This document shows, one piece after another, positions 34,501-45,395 of a DNA stretch of 64,000 nt (within the stretch, counting starts at the first letter, position 1; each line of letters opens with the position of its first letter). The notes under the pieces were generated by a model. The model had not been told where the DNA came from. It was given only the letters and a program-made list of their open reading frames with translations, and made no database searches. The translations under genes were made by a program, and so were the position numbers. Source of the DNA: Medicago truncatula (Eukaryota > Streptophyta > Magnoliopsida > Fabales > Fabaceae); the NCBI RefSeq assembly GCF_003473485.1, contig NC_053045.1, forward strand, positions 4,428,501 to 4,492,500, given 5' to 3'.

Positions 34501-36437
34501 CTTCAAAAAGGATTTGAGAGGGAAGGGAAATGGGGAGATCAAGATTTTAATTAATATGAAACTCAATTATTCAGTTTCAATGTTGAATGTACAATACTAG
34601 TATTTGTTTAGTTAATAGTGCTGTTACAAAATGCGTGAAAACAAAATGTTACTAAACAAAGGTTATAACAACCATTTGTGAAGTATATAGCATTATAACT
34701 GAACTCCAGCCAAGAGAGTCAAAAACAATTCTCAAAAAATAAAAAAACTTGCCAACTGTTTCTATTTAATTGAAATCCAAATTCCTAACAGCCCAAAGAA
34801 GAAACTTTCAAAATAAAACAAAAAACATCACAGTCCTATTGTGAATTTAAGCTGTTTTTAAAACTCACCTATAATTTCACCAACACAAAAGAAAGGAGCT
34901 GAAGCTATAACACCAGGCATAATGAAACGTTGCCATTTAATTGACATGATATTCTCGCTATAAAAGTTCAAAAAGGAGGGGGTAAATGTCAAATGAAACT
35001 AGCAGTGTGTGAAGTGCTACTGCCGAAATTAATACATAACTGCCTAAGATATAACCTATATTAAACACAATTATTCGGTTTCAATGAATGCGTGCATGTG
35101 TACTATTTTTTTAATAGTATCGGTTACAAAACACGCATGAAAACAAAAGAGATCCGTATCTCGCATGGGTAACTAACTAGTACCCTCGCTAAATACAAAG
35201 CTCATAAAAACCATCTATGACGTATGCATATCTCGCATGGGTAACTTACAAGCTCCGTCACTACATACAAATCTCATAAAAACCATCTATAACATATATA
35301 GACATTAAAACTCAACAGCCAAATCAAAACGCACTATCACAATAACGCAACAATGAGACTTATTTGCATCAGCCATGCACATACACAACAAAAGAATCAA
35401 AAACAAAATTCCTCAACAAAAATAAAACTTAGAAACTGTTCCCATTTAAATTAAATCCAAACAAGCAACACAATATTCTAAAGCAACAAAGATAATAAAC
35501 CCAATCATGCCATGAATGTAAGCTGTTCTCAAAACTCACCTTTAATTTCATCAAACACAAAAGAAAAACTTCACAGATATAACTACAAACATTCTTTTTA
35601 AATAATCAATGTAGTCAAATTGCGCCTATAGCAGAATATAAACAAACCGCTATTTTCCACAATCAACGACAGGGTAAATAATGAGAGGTTTAAGTGTGCT
35701 GCGTCTCAGGAATCGTGGACTCATCAAGATCCCTAAAAACCCTAAAAACTTTAACAAAACTTATAGAGTACTTTCAAATTACAAACCAACAAAGTCTTTA
35801 CATCAACAGGTTTTTGCAGGATGCAACTAAACTAACCTTCTTATCAATTATCACTGTCTATTAATCAAATAAAAAAATCAAATTTAAATAATAATCAAGC
35901 AAATTCAAACAAAACCCAACATACATCAAAATCAAAATGATAATATAATATAAAAAACATGATAAAATACCAACTAAACTATCCTAATTAAACCGTTCAT
36001 AAGTATTTCTTATCAATTATCACTATCTGTGAAGCAAATTCAAAAAAAAAAAATGAAACTAAGCAAATTCAAACAAAACCCAACATACATCAAAATCAAA
36101 AACATGATAAAATTATTCGAAAAATCAATAATTGAATGAAATATAAGAAACAATAAGATGAAAAAAAGAGAATTTTGGGGAAGAAAAAAACCTGGATACT
36201 GAAATCACCATCAAGGGAGACGTTATGAGAGAACAAATCACCAGCGGCGGAGGAGTGAGCAGGCATCATCATCATCTGCCTCTCTTTGCAATCGAGATCA
36301 GAAGCAAGAGCAGCCAAGTCAAATTCAGAGAAAAACGGACCTTGAAGAACAGTGTTGACGCAATGAACAGCGCAAAGCTTCGATTCTTGTACCTCGTGAT
36401 ACAACATTCCTCCATTGCTTGCTCCTTCCATCATCAT
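31599..36437 (-). CDS. Ataxin-3-like Josephin-domain deubiquitinase
   Basis: Two exons, 36437-36192 and 32348-31599, joined in phase 0 (SIQ|VLQKALEVW) across a 3843-bp intron, 331 residues. The Josephin domain spans both: catalytic cysteine C22 in ESKLCAVHCVN, histidine H123 in QDHWFCIRK, and the third catalytic position in WYNFDS (N136/D138; the human Asn is Asp here). A ubiquitin-interacting motif, DEDLKAAIAASL, lies at about 238-250, and the tail is Gln/Ser/Asn-rich and disordered, without a polyQ tract. The protein should cleave ubiquitin chains in cytosol or nucleus. The upstream exon reads on into the intron for about 30 codons before a stop, so the catalytic domain depends on removal of the long intron. 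Confidence 0.92.
34530..35570. repeat. Diverged internal duplication within the Josephin gene intron
   Basis: Sequence at about 34545-34900 (ATTATTCAGTTTCAATG ... AAGCTGTTTTTAAAACTCACC) recurs diverged at about 35060-35565 (ATTATTCGGTTTCAATG ... AAGCTGTTCTCAAAACTCACC). The second copy contains a local tandem repeat of about 70 bases at 35150-35290 (ATCTCGCATGGGTAACT ... CTCATAAAAACCATCTATRA twice). Confidence 0.65.
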
Positions 36438-36654
36438 TGAAAATCGAATTCAATTGAATTGAACAAAATTGAATATGAACTAAACCCTAATTTATTCGTT
36501 TTTTATTTTATTTATTTTTTGCTTTTTGGATTGTGTTATTTTTTTTGTTGCAGAAGACGAGAAAAGGAAGAAGATTTGGAAATTAAAAGAGGTCTTAATT
36601 AACGGGTAAATGTAATTAATTAAGTTTTGACCGAAATAATTTTAGTAATTACTA

Positions 36655-36913
36655 CTTCCGTTCGTTTTCAATTGTCACATTTTGACATTTTACATAAACC
36701 AATATAGTCAATTTTTTATGCAATAAGTTGTACTTTTACTATAATGACCTTATTCATTTAATATTTCATTTCATATATTTATCTCTCCGCAATAAATAAT
36801 TAAGGATAATATTAGTAAAACAACATTTAATGTTGAATTGAACTTTGAAAGTGACAGTTAAATAGGAACAAAAAATTTCTTCAAAAGAGACACTTAAAAA
36901 GGAACGGAGGGAG
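36655..36913. mobile_element. Stowaway-type MITE, 259 bp
   Basis: Flanked by TA (36653-36654 and 36914-36915). Left end CTTCCGTTCGTTTTCAATTG, right end (reverse complement) CTCCCTCCGTTCCTTTTTAA. TA target site and CTCCCTCCGT ends are those of Stowaway (Tc1/mariner) MITEs. It lies about 220 bases upstream of the Josephin gene start. Confidence 0.8.
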
Positions 36914-36915
36914 TA

Positions 36916-38637
36916 ATAAAGATTTGTGTTTTTTTTTTTTTTTTATTTCTTTAATAAAAAGACAACATTGTCGGTTTTGTTAATTTTTGTTTTTGTTTAG
37001 GTGATGATGTTGTGTTGGCTTGGCTTGCTTCGTGTCAAATTTTGGAACATATGCATTAAGAGTGTTTTTTAAGTGCGAAAACACATCATAAACATAAACA
37101 AAAAAGTACAAGTATCATCAAACACATCATAAACTAAGTAAGTAAGCAAGCAGTTGAAAACACATGATAATGTTTAATCTATGATATTTAGACATTGAGA
37201 TGTTGAATAATTGAACTGATTTGAGCTACGAAAAAAATAGTTGGAGGTTTTGAATTTAAACACAGATAAAGAGTCAAATATTAATATAACAGACTAACAG
37301 CCGTAATATTTATCACTAAAAAAAGATAAAATATATACTATAAACTTGATGCACATAATTAAAATCTTGATGTACACGTTAAAATCAAAATGTAATAAGC
37401 TTCTAACCAAACGATTAGCTTAATTAGTTAATGAACTCCACCAAATAATGAATTGTTTAAGAGAATTTGAGTTCGATTCTTGACTTTACTTTTCTTCCAA
37501 TCGCAATGATAAAGACATGCTCTTACCAAAATTTGCAATTAATTAATAATATATAAACTTAAAATCTCTTCATAATTCAATATAACGGTTTCTCGCTCTA
37601 TACGTCCCATTTTTTTTCACTTTTCTAATATATATTTTTCTTATATTGTCTCTCATGTTTTTTATTTAGGGTCTGTCTAACATGTGTATACAATGTTAAA
37701 GATCGCATATTAAATACAAATTGTACAATTTCCAATATAATGTTAGTATTTTAAACTTATTAATATATGCAAATTTTGCATATGATAGAAAAAGTCTTTT
37801 ATTCAAACTCATAAACTACTTTTGTAACAAAAAAAAAAAAACTCATAAACTACTTTGATGACATACTATTTTTTAGATATCACAACTTTTTATAGAAACA
37901 AATATTGAAATTGGATAAAGAAGAAACGAGAGTTTGAATTGTGTTTCTTATTATAATACTCTCTTTTTAATGATAACCATTTGCAAGTTAAAAATCTTTT
38001 GACAAAAGCTTTTCTTAGAACATTTAATTATAAACTCAGAAGTTCTTTATCACTAAAAAATTATGGAAGATTTGATGTGAGAAAAAGCTTCTTCATTTTA
38101 TTTTCTGACAAAATTGTATATCACTAGTGCTCCTTAGTTTGATATACTAGGAGTGATTCTTTTACTAAAATCAACAAGAACCGTAAAAATGTTATATATG
38201 GCGCCTTTGTTAATTCCCATGAACATTTAGATTTACCATAATTTAAGAATACAAATACAAAAGTTGATTTCTACCTCCAATAATAATTCCCATGAACATT
38301 TAACTTACACACATGCAATCAGCAGATTTAAGAATGTGTTAACTATTTAACCTCCATATGAAAAGAGCAACAAACAAAACCTGAAATACTTAATTTGAGA
38401 AAAGAGATAAAAAGGGTAAAAAAAATAAAAAATAAAAAATATATCTCAATGAGTTACACTTCAAACTATGCCAAGTTCAATATCCAATGCAAGAACAATG
38501 ATGTAAATATATTATCTCACACTTCTCAAGCCTCAAGCTTCTTTCAAACTAGGATGATGAGATGTCTGGCATGCAATTTCATGCTCGTGTACTTCAAAAA
38601 ACCATCATATGGTTCTAGCACAAATCTAGTAACATGC
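36916..38637. other. Gene-free spacer before the resistance-gene pseudogene
   Basis: AT-rich, no coding region or bounded element recognised. Confidence 0.5.
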
Positions 38638-39035
38638 TCATTCAAATTTATTGAAAGTGGAGTACATATAACGTATTCTCCTCTGCTCTTGAAATTTTTG
38701 TTCAGGTGACAGAGGAAAATCAGGGTTGTTAATGAAACTGAAATCATCCTTATTGTTTTCTGGGTACACATATATGACAGACCACTTGAGAATCCTCTTA
38801 GTGGTCCGGTCGTGGTAGGTCATGACCCTTTTAGAATCACATGGCATGAGATATTCTATCTCACATAAAATCTCCACATGGTTCCACTCCTTCTCTGAGA
38901 ATATAACCTCCGATTTGCATTGTAAATCACAACTAAGTATTTGGTCAGTCATTTTACGCGTATAAAATATGTATTCACACGAAGTAGAGAGTTGCTTAGT
39001 GCCGTTGATGACTACATTGAACTTGACATCCAGCA

Positions 39036-39091
39036 CCATATTGTTGTCAAAATGCTTCAGCACCATATTGTTGTCAAAATGCTTTTTAGGT
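39036..39091 (-). repeat. In-frame duplication inside the TNL-B post-LRR domain
   Basis: A 30-base unit is repeated twice, giving KHFDNNMVL twice in a row in the jelly-roll-like domain that follows the LRR. The frame is kept. Confidence 0.85.
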
Positions 39092-41306
39092 TCTAAAATA
39101 CACCAAAGAGCTATCCTGGGGAATTTTTTTCGAAACCAAAAACACACTAGTGATTCATTGCTACAAAGCTTACCTGCAAATACTCTCACCTGAATATTCG
39201 AGTTAAATGAGAGATCAAAACGAAGCTTTTTAAGTTCATTCACAAGTTGAGTCCACGGAAGACTACATACTTCTATGACAATATTGGAGCTTATATTAAG
39301 AGAATACACATTAAGGAAGGACTTCCCATATTCATAATAAACACACATAGCATTTGTAAACACTTTTGGACTCACTTTTCCTTCGTCTTTTGATGATCGA
39401 AACCCCCTACAACCATATGTTGTTATTATCTCAAGTTTGGGCAATATGTAGTTTGGTAGCTGAATCATCCCTTGGCATCCCCGCAAGAACAAACGTTGGA
39501 GACCAACAAGATTTCCAATGGTAAAAGGTATTTGTTCTAGGGCAGTCTGGTCTAAATGAACATCTTTTATATTCTCCATCACTCCCAATACTTCTGGGAA
39601 CCTCTCAAGACGCGAGCAACCCCTTAGATCTAAAGTCTCTAAAGATGGCAAGTTGATGTAGGGAACCAAACTTTCTAGTTGGGTGCATCCTTGAGCACTT
39701 AATAACACAAGCTTATCAAGAAACCCAATTGATTCATCGATTTGAAATAAATTAGTGCAATAATCAAGACACAGTGCCCCTAAATTTGGCACTCTAGATA
39801 AACTACGTATTTCAGTAAGGAATTTGCAGCCTTCAAAATCCAGAAAGTTCAACTTCTCAAACACCTAAAAAAAAAAAAAAATAGAAGCCTCAAGTTGTTA
39901 GGTTTCAACTAGAAATAAACATTAGCTTAAGGCTAATAGATCATGTTTAACAAACGAATTTTTTTTAAAGAGTACTTGCCTTGAGTGATTCAAACCGTTT
40001 AAGGAAACTTTTAGGAAGGTTAAGTATTGCAAGATTCTTTGGATTGAAAATGAATGGTATAGAGGATGATTGATATCCACTCCAATCTAGCACTTTCAAA
40101 CTATTTGGTAGAATTCGAGGACCTCTGGAAAAATTTGCATTTCTAATTATAAGAATTCTCAAGTTCTTCATCTGCCCAAAGGCTTTTCCACACCATTTCA
40201 CTTTTCTGTCCTTGTGCAAGTCGGCGATTATGACTTCAATTGTATCAGTTCCCTTTCAATTCCAAATCACAATTTAAACACAAACTAAAGGTTGAGAATA
40301 TATCATCTCCATAGTTAGTCGTATACACAAATTTCTAAATCATAATGTCCTTTTCAGCTGGTAGTAATAAATTTCATCAAATAATTATAGTTGAGAATGG
40401 AAATCTAACAATTCCATAAGTTATGTATTAACTAATACACATTAATAAAAAGGAAAATTCTATGGTGAAGTCAGGAAAATGACTTTTCTGATGAAGTTAA
40501 CACTATAATATCAAAAATGTTCTGAATAACACCCCACTGTTTGTACAATGACATCAACTCTGTTTGCATGTTAAAGATGCCAACGATAAAATAGTACATG
40601 TAAGTCCAAGATGTTGCAAGCATCACTAGATGAATTACTATTTATCATGAATAAGTAATCAATAATTTAAAAATGAATCAAACATTAAAATTAAAAGTAA
40701 CTTTTTCAAAAAAGTCAGTTTCTTGACTGCACCGTAGAAGCTCCCTAATAAAAAAGTGTAAATATTGTAAGCAAAGAGGGGATATACCTTGTTTTCTTCT
40801 AAAACATGAACAATGTCATCACTAAACCATAATCTACAATCTACTGCGTTTTCCAGGCTCCAACATTGATTCCTGCCTCATGATTCCTGTCATCACTAAA
40901 CCATAATCTACTGTCAGTTAGCACTTGTATACCATTGTCCGCATGAAAACCATGTAAGTATAGTATTTCTTTGACATAACCTATTTCATAAGAATTGAAG
41001 AAACAAGCTATGTCTAGAAAAATACCCTTCTCATCTTCTTCCAAATCATCATAGCTAACTTTAAGAATATCATGGATTTCTTTATGAGGGACTTTTTCAT
41101 ATTTATCCAATGAAGATTTCCATACAGCTAAACTTTTTCCAAATAAGTGAGAACCTATCACCTCCAAAGCCAAGGGAAGACCGTGACAATAGGATACGGC
41201 ACGTTTTGCAATATCCACATAATCTGGATCAATTTGTTGTAACCAAGGGAATTTTCCTCATTTTCTCCGCCGACCCGGTTCACGACCCGCTAAACCCAGC
41301 CCACGA

Positions 41307-42345
41307 CCCACGACACGGAAGCATGCGGGCCCAAAAAATATATTTCTATAAGGCCCAGCCCGGTCGGTCGGACGGCGGCGTCGTCGTCGTCGCGCGGCTT
41401 ATATAATTTTGGCTAGCGCTCACTCTGTTCACAAAAGTGGGTACCCCAAGCCCACGACGCGGAAACGTGCGGGCCCAAAAAATATATTTCTATAAGGCCC
41501 AGCCCAGTCGGACGGCGGCATTGCGTGGCTTATATAATTTGAAGATTGCTTTTTAGGCCCCCCCAATATCTCTTTAGGCCCCCTAAAAATACAAAAATAA
41601 CCTTTATAATACATCCGGTAGTTACATACCGGTAGTGCATTTTAAATTTTCACATTTTACACCTTCGGTATGTACATACCGGAGGCACATTTACAAATTT
41701 TCGCTTTTATCGCATTATGTTATTTAAATGTACATGCTCTGCTATGTTGGAAAATTCACAAACTTTTGGTAGGGTGCATAAAATTTACAGAAATAAAAGG
41801 ATCAAACTTTTCATTGAATATGACAGAACTCTAAAAAAATTATGCAGAAACAATACGAGAGAGGAAGAAGCAAGGTTTACCTTCTAAATGATTGCAATTG
41901 AGTAAAGATTGACGCCATTTGTTCTATTAATTGTGATGAAAACACAACAAAAATTGGCCAAAAAACGCAAGGTATGGAACAATATTGAAGCTTAGAAAAT
42001 AACTCTTAAAAAACTGCACCATTTTATACAGATAACAACGTGGGTGGAGTACGGTATATATATACCGGAGGTGTAATTGAGAAATCGCAAAATGAATGTT
42101 CCTCCAGAACATAACTACGATAAACGTGAAAATTTGTAAATATGCCTCCGGTATGTACATACCGAAGGTGTAAAATGTGAAAATTTAAAATGCACTACCT
42201 GTATGTAACTACCGGATGTATTATAAAGGTTATTTTTGTATTTTTAGGGGGCCTAAAGAGATATTGGGGGGCCTAAAAAGCAATCTTCATATAATTTTGG
42301 CTAGCATTCACTCTGTTCACAAAAGTGGGTACCCCAAGGGCACAC
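41307..42345. repeat. GC-rich 144-bp tandem repeat, second unit interrupted
   Basis: Unit 1 is 41307-41450 (CCCACGACACGGAAGCATGC ... AAAGTGGGTACCCCAAG). Unit 2 starts at 41451, is interrupted at 41540 by the element below, and resumes at about 42298 to 42345. Both share GCGGGCCCAAAAAATATA and GGCTTATATAATTT; unit 1 also has a CGTCGTCGTCG run. Confidence 0.8.
41541..42288. mobile_element. MULE-type foldback element, 748 bp
   Basis: Flanked by a perfect 9-bp duplication ATATAATTT (41532-41540 and 42289-42297). Ends are inverted repeats of roughly 170 bases or more, starting GAAGATTGCTTTTTAGGCCC, with internal CCGGTATGTACATACCGG-type palindromes. The undisturbed target is preserved in unit 1 of the surrounding tandem repeat (GGCTTATATAATTTTGGCTA near 41397). 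Confidence 0.85.
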
Positions 42346-42560
42346 CCTTGAAAGTGATTTCCCACATATATAAACACTACTAGAGTGTGTGATCTACCCA
42401 ATGTGGGACATAAAATTTTCAATTCACACTTTACACTAGTTTCTACATCATTGTGTTACATTCCAATGTCTCCTCATAACAACTAGTATACTCCAAGTTT
42501 TTGCCAATATACACTAGTGTTCCAACAATATGTACTATGATCCATTTTAGAACTTTACCC
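42299..42560. mobile_element. LTR-like fragment beside copia pol remnant
   Basis: CCCACATATATAAACACTAC, GTGTGTGATCTACCCAATG and ATGTGGGACATAAAATTTTC are typical of a transcribed LTR region in legumes. Neither border could be fixed. Confidence 0.35.
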
Positions 42561-42696
42561 CTGAACCGTAATTCAATAAATTATACTGGTTACTTGTCAG
42601 TTATTATATGTTGTTTATGTTAGGAAGTTATATACTCCGTTTGTGTTAGGAAGTTACTAAAGGTGGTTACATTGTAATGAACATTCAGATCCGTCT

Positions 42697-43130
42697 TCCT
42701 ATGGACAACTCATGGGTCAACTCCTCTACCTTACTAACACTAGACTGGACATTTGCTTGGCAGTTCAACAACTTATTGAACATGTCTCAAATCCAATGGA
42801 GCATCACTATCATGCAGCAACTCACATACTCAAATATCTGAAATCATCCCTTGCAAAAGGAGTCTTACATCCTTCCACTTCTGATCTTAAGTTGAGTGCA
42901 TTTGCAGATTCTGATTCGGCATCATGTGCAGTAGTTAGAAAATCCATTACAGGGTTTTGTGTCTTTGGTTGTCCATCATTGGTGTCTTTGTTAGTCCATC
43001 CTTACACGGTTTGCTTCCTCCCTTGTGTGATTCAATGTTTGGCCTATTTGCTTAAAGAGCTCCAAGTTCCTCTCATTTCTCTTGCTTCTGTCTATTGTGA
43101 CAGTCAATTCAACCAAGGGTTTTTGCCTAA
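42697..43130 (+). pseudogene. Ty1/copia pol fragment (RNase H region)
   Basis: GQLLYLTNTRLDICLAVQQL, PMEHHYHAATHILKYLK and LKLSAFADSDSASC belong to the end of the copia reverse transcriptase and its RNase H. After GFCVFGCPSLVSL the frame collapses, although LLKELQVPLISLASVYCDSQ is still recognisable. No LTR borders or other domains are linked to it. Confidence 0.85.
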
Positions 43131-43144
43131 TTTGGCATGCGTCA

Positions 43145-43485
43145 ATATGGGTGATATGGAAGATTAGAAATATTAAAATTTTCAATGAAGGTGTTTAAGG
43201 GATTGATGACATAGTTGATTATATAAAGGTCTTGTCCTTGCAGTGGAGTTTAATTCGTTTAAAAAATCTGTCTTGTCTCTACTATGAGTGGTGTTGAAAC
43301 TCAAGGGATTGTCTTGTGCGATAGCTTAGTGCTTGACTTTGCTTTGTTTAGTTTTTTGGTGGTGTTTTATGTTGGGTTTGGGATGGCACATATATATTGT
43401 GCCTGTTTGTAGTTCCTTTCTTTGTCTTAGCCGTTCTTGTGTGCTATAACTTTTAATATGTTGTTTCAAAAAAAAAAAAAATCAA
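43145..43485 (+). mobile_element. LINE 3' end with poly-A, joined to the copia fragment
   Basis: VIWKIRNIKIFNEGVFKG, then after a stop IDDIVDYIKVLSLQWSL and SCLYYEWC, is the tail of a plant LINE ORF2 (family pattern WKxRNxxIF ... WWSL ... EWC). It is followed by a T-rich 3' UTR and a poly-A run at 43470-43482. Confidence 0.65.
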
Positions 43486-44255
43486 CAATCTATCTTACCT
43501 ACTATCCCACCTTCCACGAACGCACAAAACACCTAGAGATTGACCTCTAGGTGACAACTAAATTACCCATCAGCTAAAGATGGATAGAGTTACTCATGCT
43601 GAGTTGACACCAATCAAAATCATCTATATTAGTGTCAATCATCATAAGTCTATCCACTTTTTATTGATGGGTAACTAAGAATTTACCTCAAATTTTTATG
43701 TCAAAATAACACAACTCAAACAAAAGAGGGTTAATTGAAAAAACAAAAATGTATAACAGGATGGTGGGAAAATGCCACCCAGACATATTAGCAGCCTGAT
43801 ACAAAGCATCCCTCCATTTCTGCACCTTATTCTTCTCATCTCTAAACCTCACCTCATGTTTTGCAAAAGCCTCAGCATATGCTTCGTTTAGTTTTCGAAC
43901 ATGGGATGGATCCACATCATAAAAAAACCGGCAAAAACAACCTTCCTTGTAACTTTGAACACTCAAGGATGGTAACAAGTTCAGTCAAACAAAAAGTTGA
44001 AGATGCATAGTTAGTGGAAAAAACAGCAATGAAAATCCTAGATTATTTGATGGCTTGAAGAAGAGTATGTGTTATTTCTTCTCCTTTTTGAATTTCTTGT
44101 TCATCAAAGAAAGTTTTTATACCTCTTTGATTGAGAGAATTGTAGAGATTACCAGTGAAGTTGTTTCGGGTATCAATGCCTCTGAAGCTAAGAAAGACAT
44201 CATAAGTCCAGTCACAAGTGAAGGAAGACAAAGAAGGTTGCATTGGTTGTGCCAT

Positions 44256-44590
44256 GATACGAGAATGATGCCTACTTTAAGTTCTTTTTCTCTAAATCTG
44301 AAGAAATGAACGTGCTGCTTCCTTCAAGTTGACTTGACTATACTTTGGACTCTACTCTGCACTCAATTATAAACAACTTTTTATTTTTTAGATTTATTAA
44401 ATAAATAATATATATTTAACATGATTGCTGTTTTGAAGAAAGGTGGCACGGTCTTTGAATAACATTGCATATACATCATTTGTTTTTATTTTGTTTGATC
44501 TAACATACATCATTTATTTAATAAATATAAAAAATAAAACTTGTTTATAATTTTTCTTTAACGTACAAAATCAACATGAAATTATAAATG
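44256..44590. promoter_or_regulatory. 5' flank of TNL-B
   Basis: AT-rich sequence upstream of the TNL-B start; nothing specific recognised. Confidence 0.3.
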
Positions 44591-45185
44591 AAGTAATAGT
44601 CATTTTGCTCTTTAAATGTATAACGAATAACCAAAATAGTCACTCAATGTATTAAAATGGTCTCGAATTATGTACTACGTTAATCAAAATAATTTATTAC
44701 TCCCTCCGTCCCTCAATAGATGATCTAGTTGACTCTGACACACGTACCAATACATATGTTTTATCTTTGATATCTTCAATTCTCTACTAAAAAAATTATA
44801 AAAATTTTATATTTTAAAAATATTCATCGAGACGAATCCAACATCTTACATGATATTATTTATCTTTGTGAATTAGTAGAAAAATATGGTCAAAGTATGT
44901 CAAATCAATAATGTATATTGTCAACTAGGTCATCTATTAAGGGACGGAGGGAGTATGTTAAAATGTTTCGTTAACGTTCTCATATTAGTCTCTCAATAAA
45001 TTTACTAATTGTCATATGTATCCTTATAAGTACTTACTTCTAGTCATGTCGGTCCCTATATGTAAAGAGCTAATGTAACATTGAGACATTATTTTAACGT
45101 TAGAGACTATTTTATAATTTTGATTTATTGATGGACTATTACGGCTATTTGTTACAAATTCTGGTACCAAAATGACTATTACCCC
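44591..45185. mobile_element. MULE-type MITE with a nested Stowaway
   Basis: Ends share GTAATAGTCATTTTG in inverted orientation. AATTATAAAT is found next to both ends, a possible 10-bp duplication, but see rejected notes. It belongs to the same family as 15231-15454. Confidence 0.5.
44700..44953. mobile_element. Stowaway MITE, 254 bp
   Basis: TA at 44698-44699 and 44954-44955. Inverted ends: CTCCCTCCGTCCCTCAATAG and (reverse complement of the right) CTCCCTCCGTCCCTTAATAG, continuing to GATGAYCTAGTTGAC. Inserted inside the 44591-45185 MITE. Confidence 0.88.
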
Positions 45186-45395
45186 AATTATAAATTATCA
45201 AACTAACTTACAATTTGGGACAAATGTATTACAAGAGTAATATCAAATGATAATTACCCTAATGGGAAGGTAATTAATGTGAGAGTATCTACACTCATGG
45301 GAAAACAAGGTTTTAAAAACAGAAGTGAAACTCTGAGTATGGCTAGAATCATATTGATGATATAGTTCTTTTTCCTCCTTCGCCGATACAAATCC

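Larger units (their letters stand above)
38638..44255 (-). pseudogene. TNL-B: broken TIR-NBS-LRR resistance gene
   Basis: Order on the minus strand: TIR exon (44255 to about 43770; start MAQPMQPSLSSF, DVFLSFRGIDTR), 3' part of the NB-ARC (about 41247-40788; CHGLPLALEVIG and IFLDIACFF), LRR exon 40252-39980, and a long LRR exon 39864-38638 with a post-LRR domain. Lesions: TAA after LLQAIK in the TIR; a one-base insertion in a T run before YDVDPSHVR; loss of the P-loop and kinase-2 half of the NB-ARC, replaced by transposon sequence at 41248-43490; and loss of the MHD motif, where a 25-base block (AGTAGATTATGGTTTAGTGA...) is duplicated around a fragment. The LRR exons remain open. The intron between the last two exons has a GC donor. 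It cannot make a normal receptor. Confidence 0.9.

Noticed and set aside
44581-45195. AATTATAAAT as a firm 10-bp target duplication for the MITE
   Set aside because: The same right-hand flank follows the related copy near 50615, so it may belong to a larger duplicated segment.
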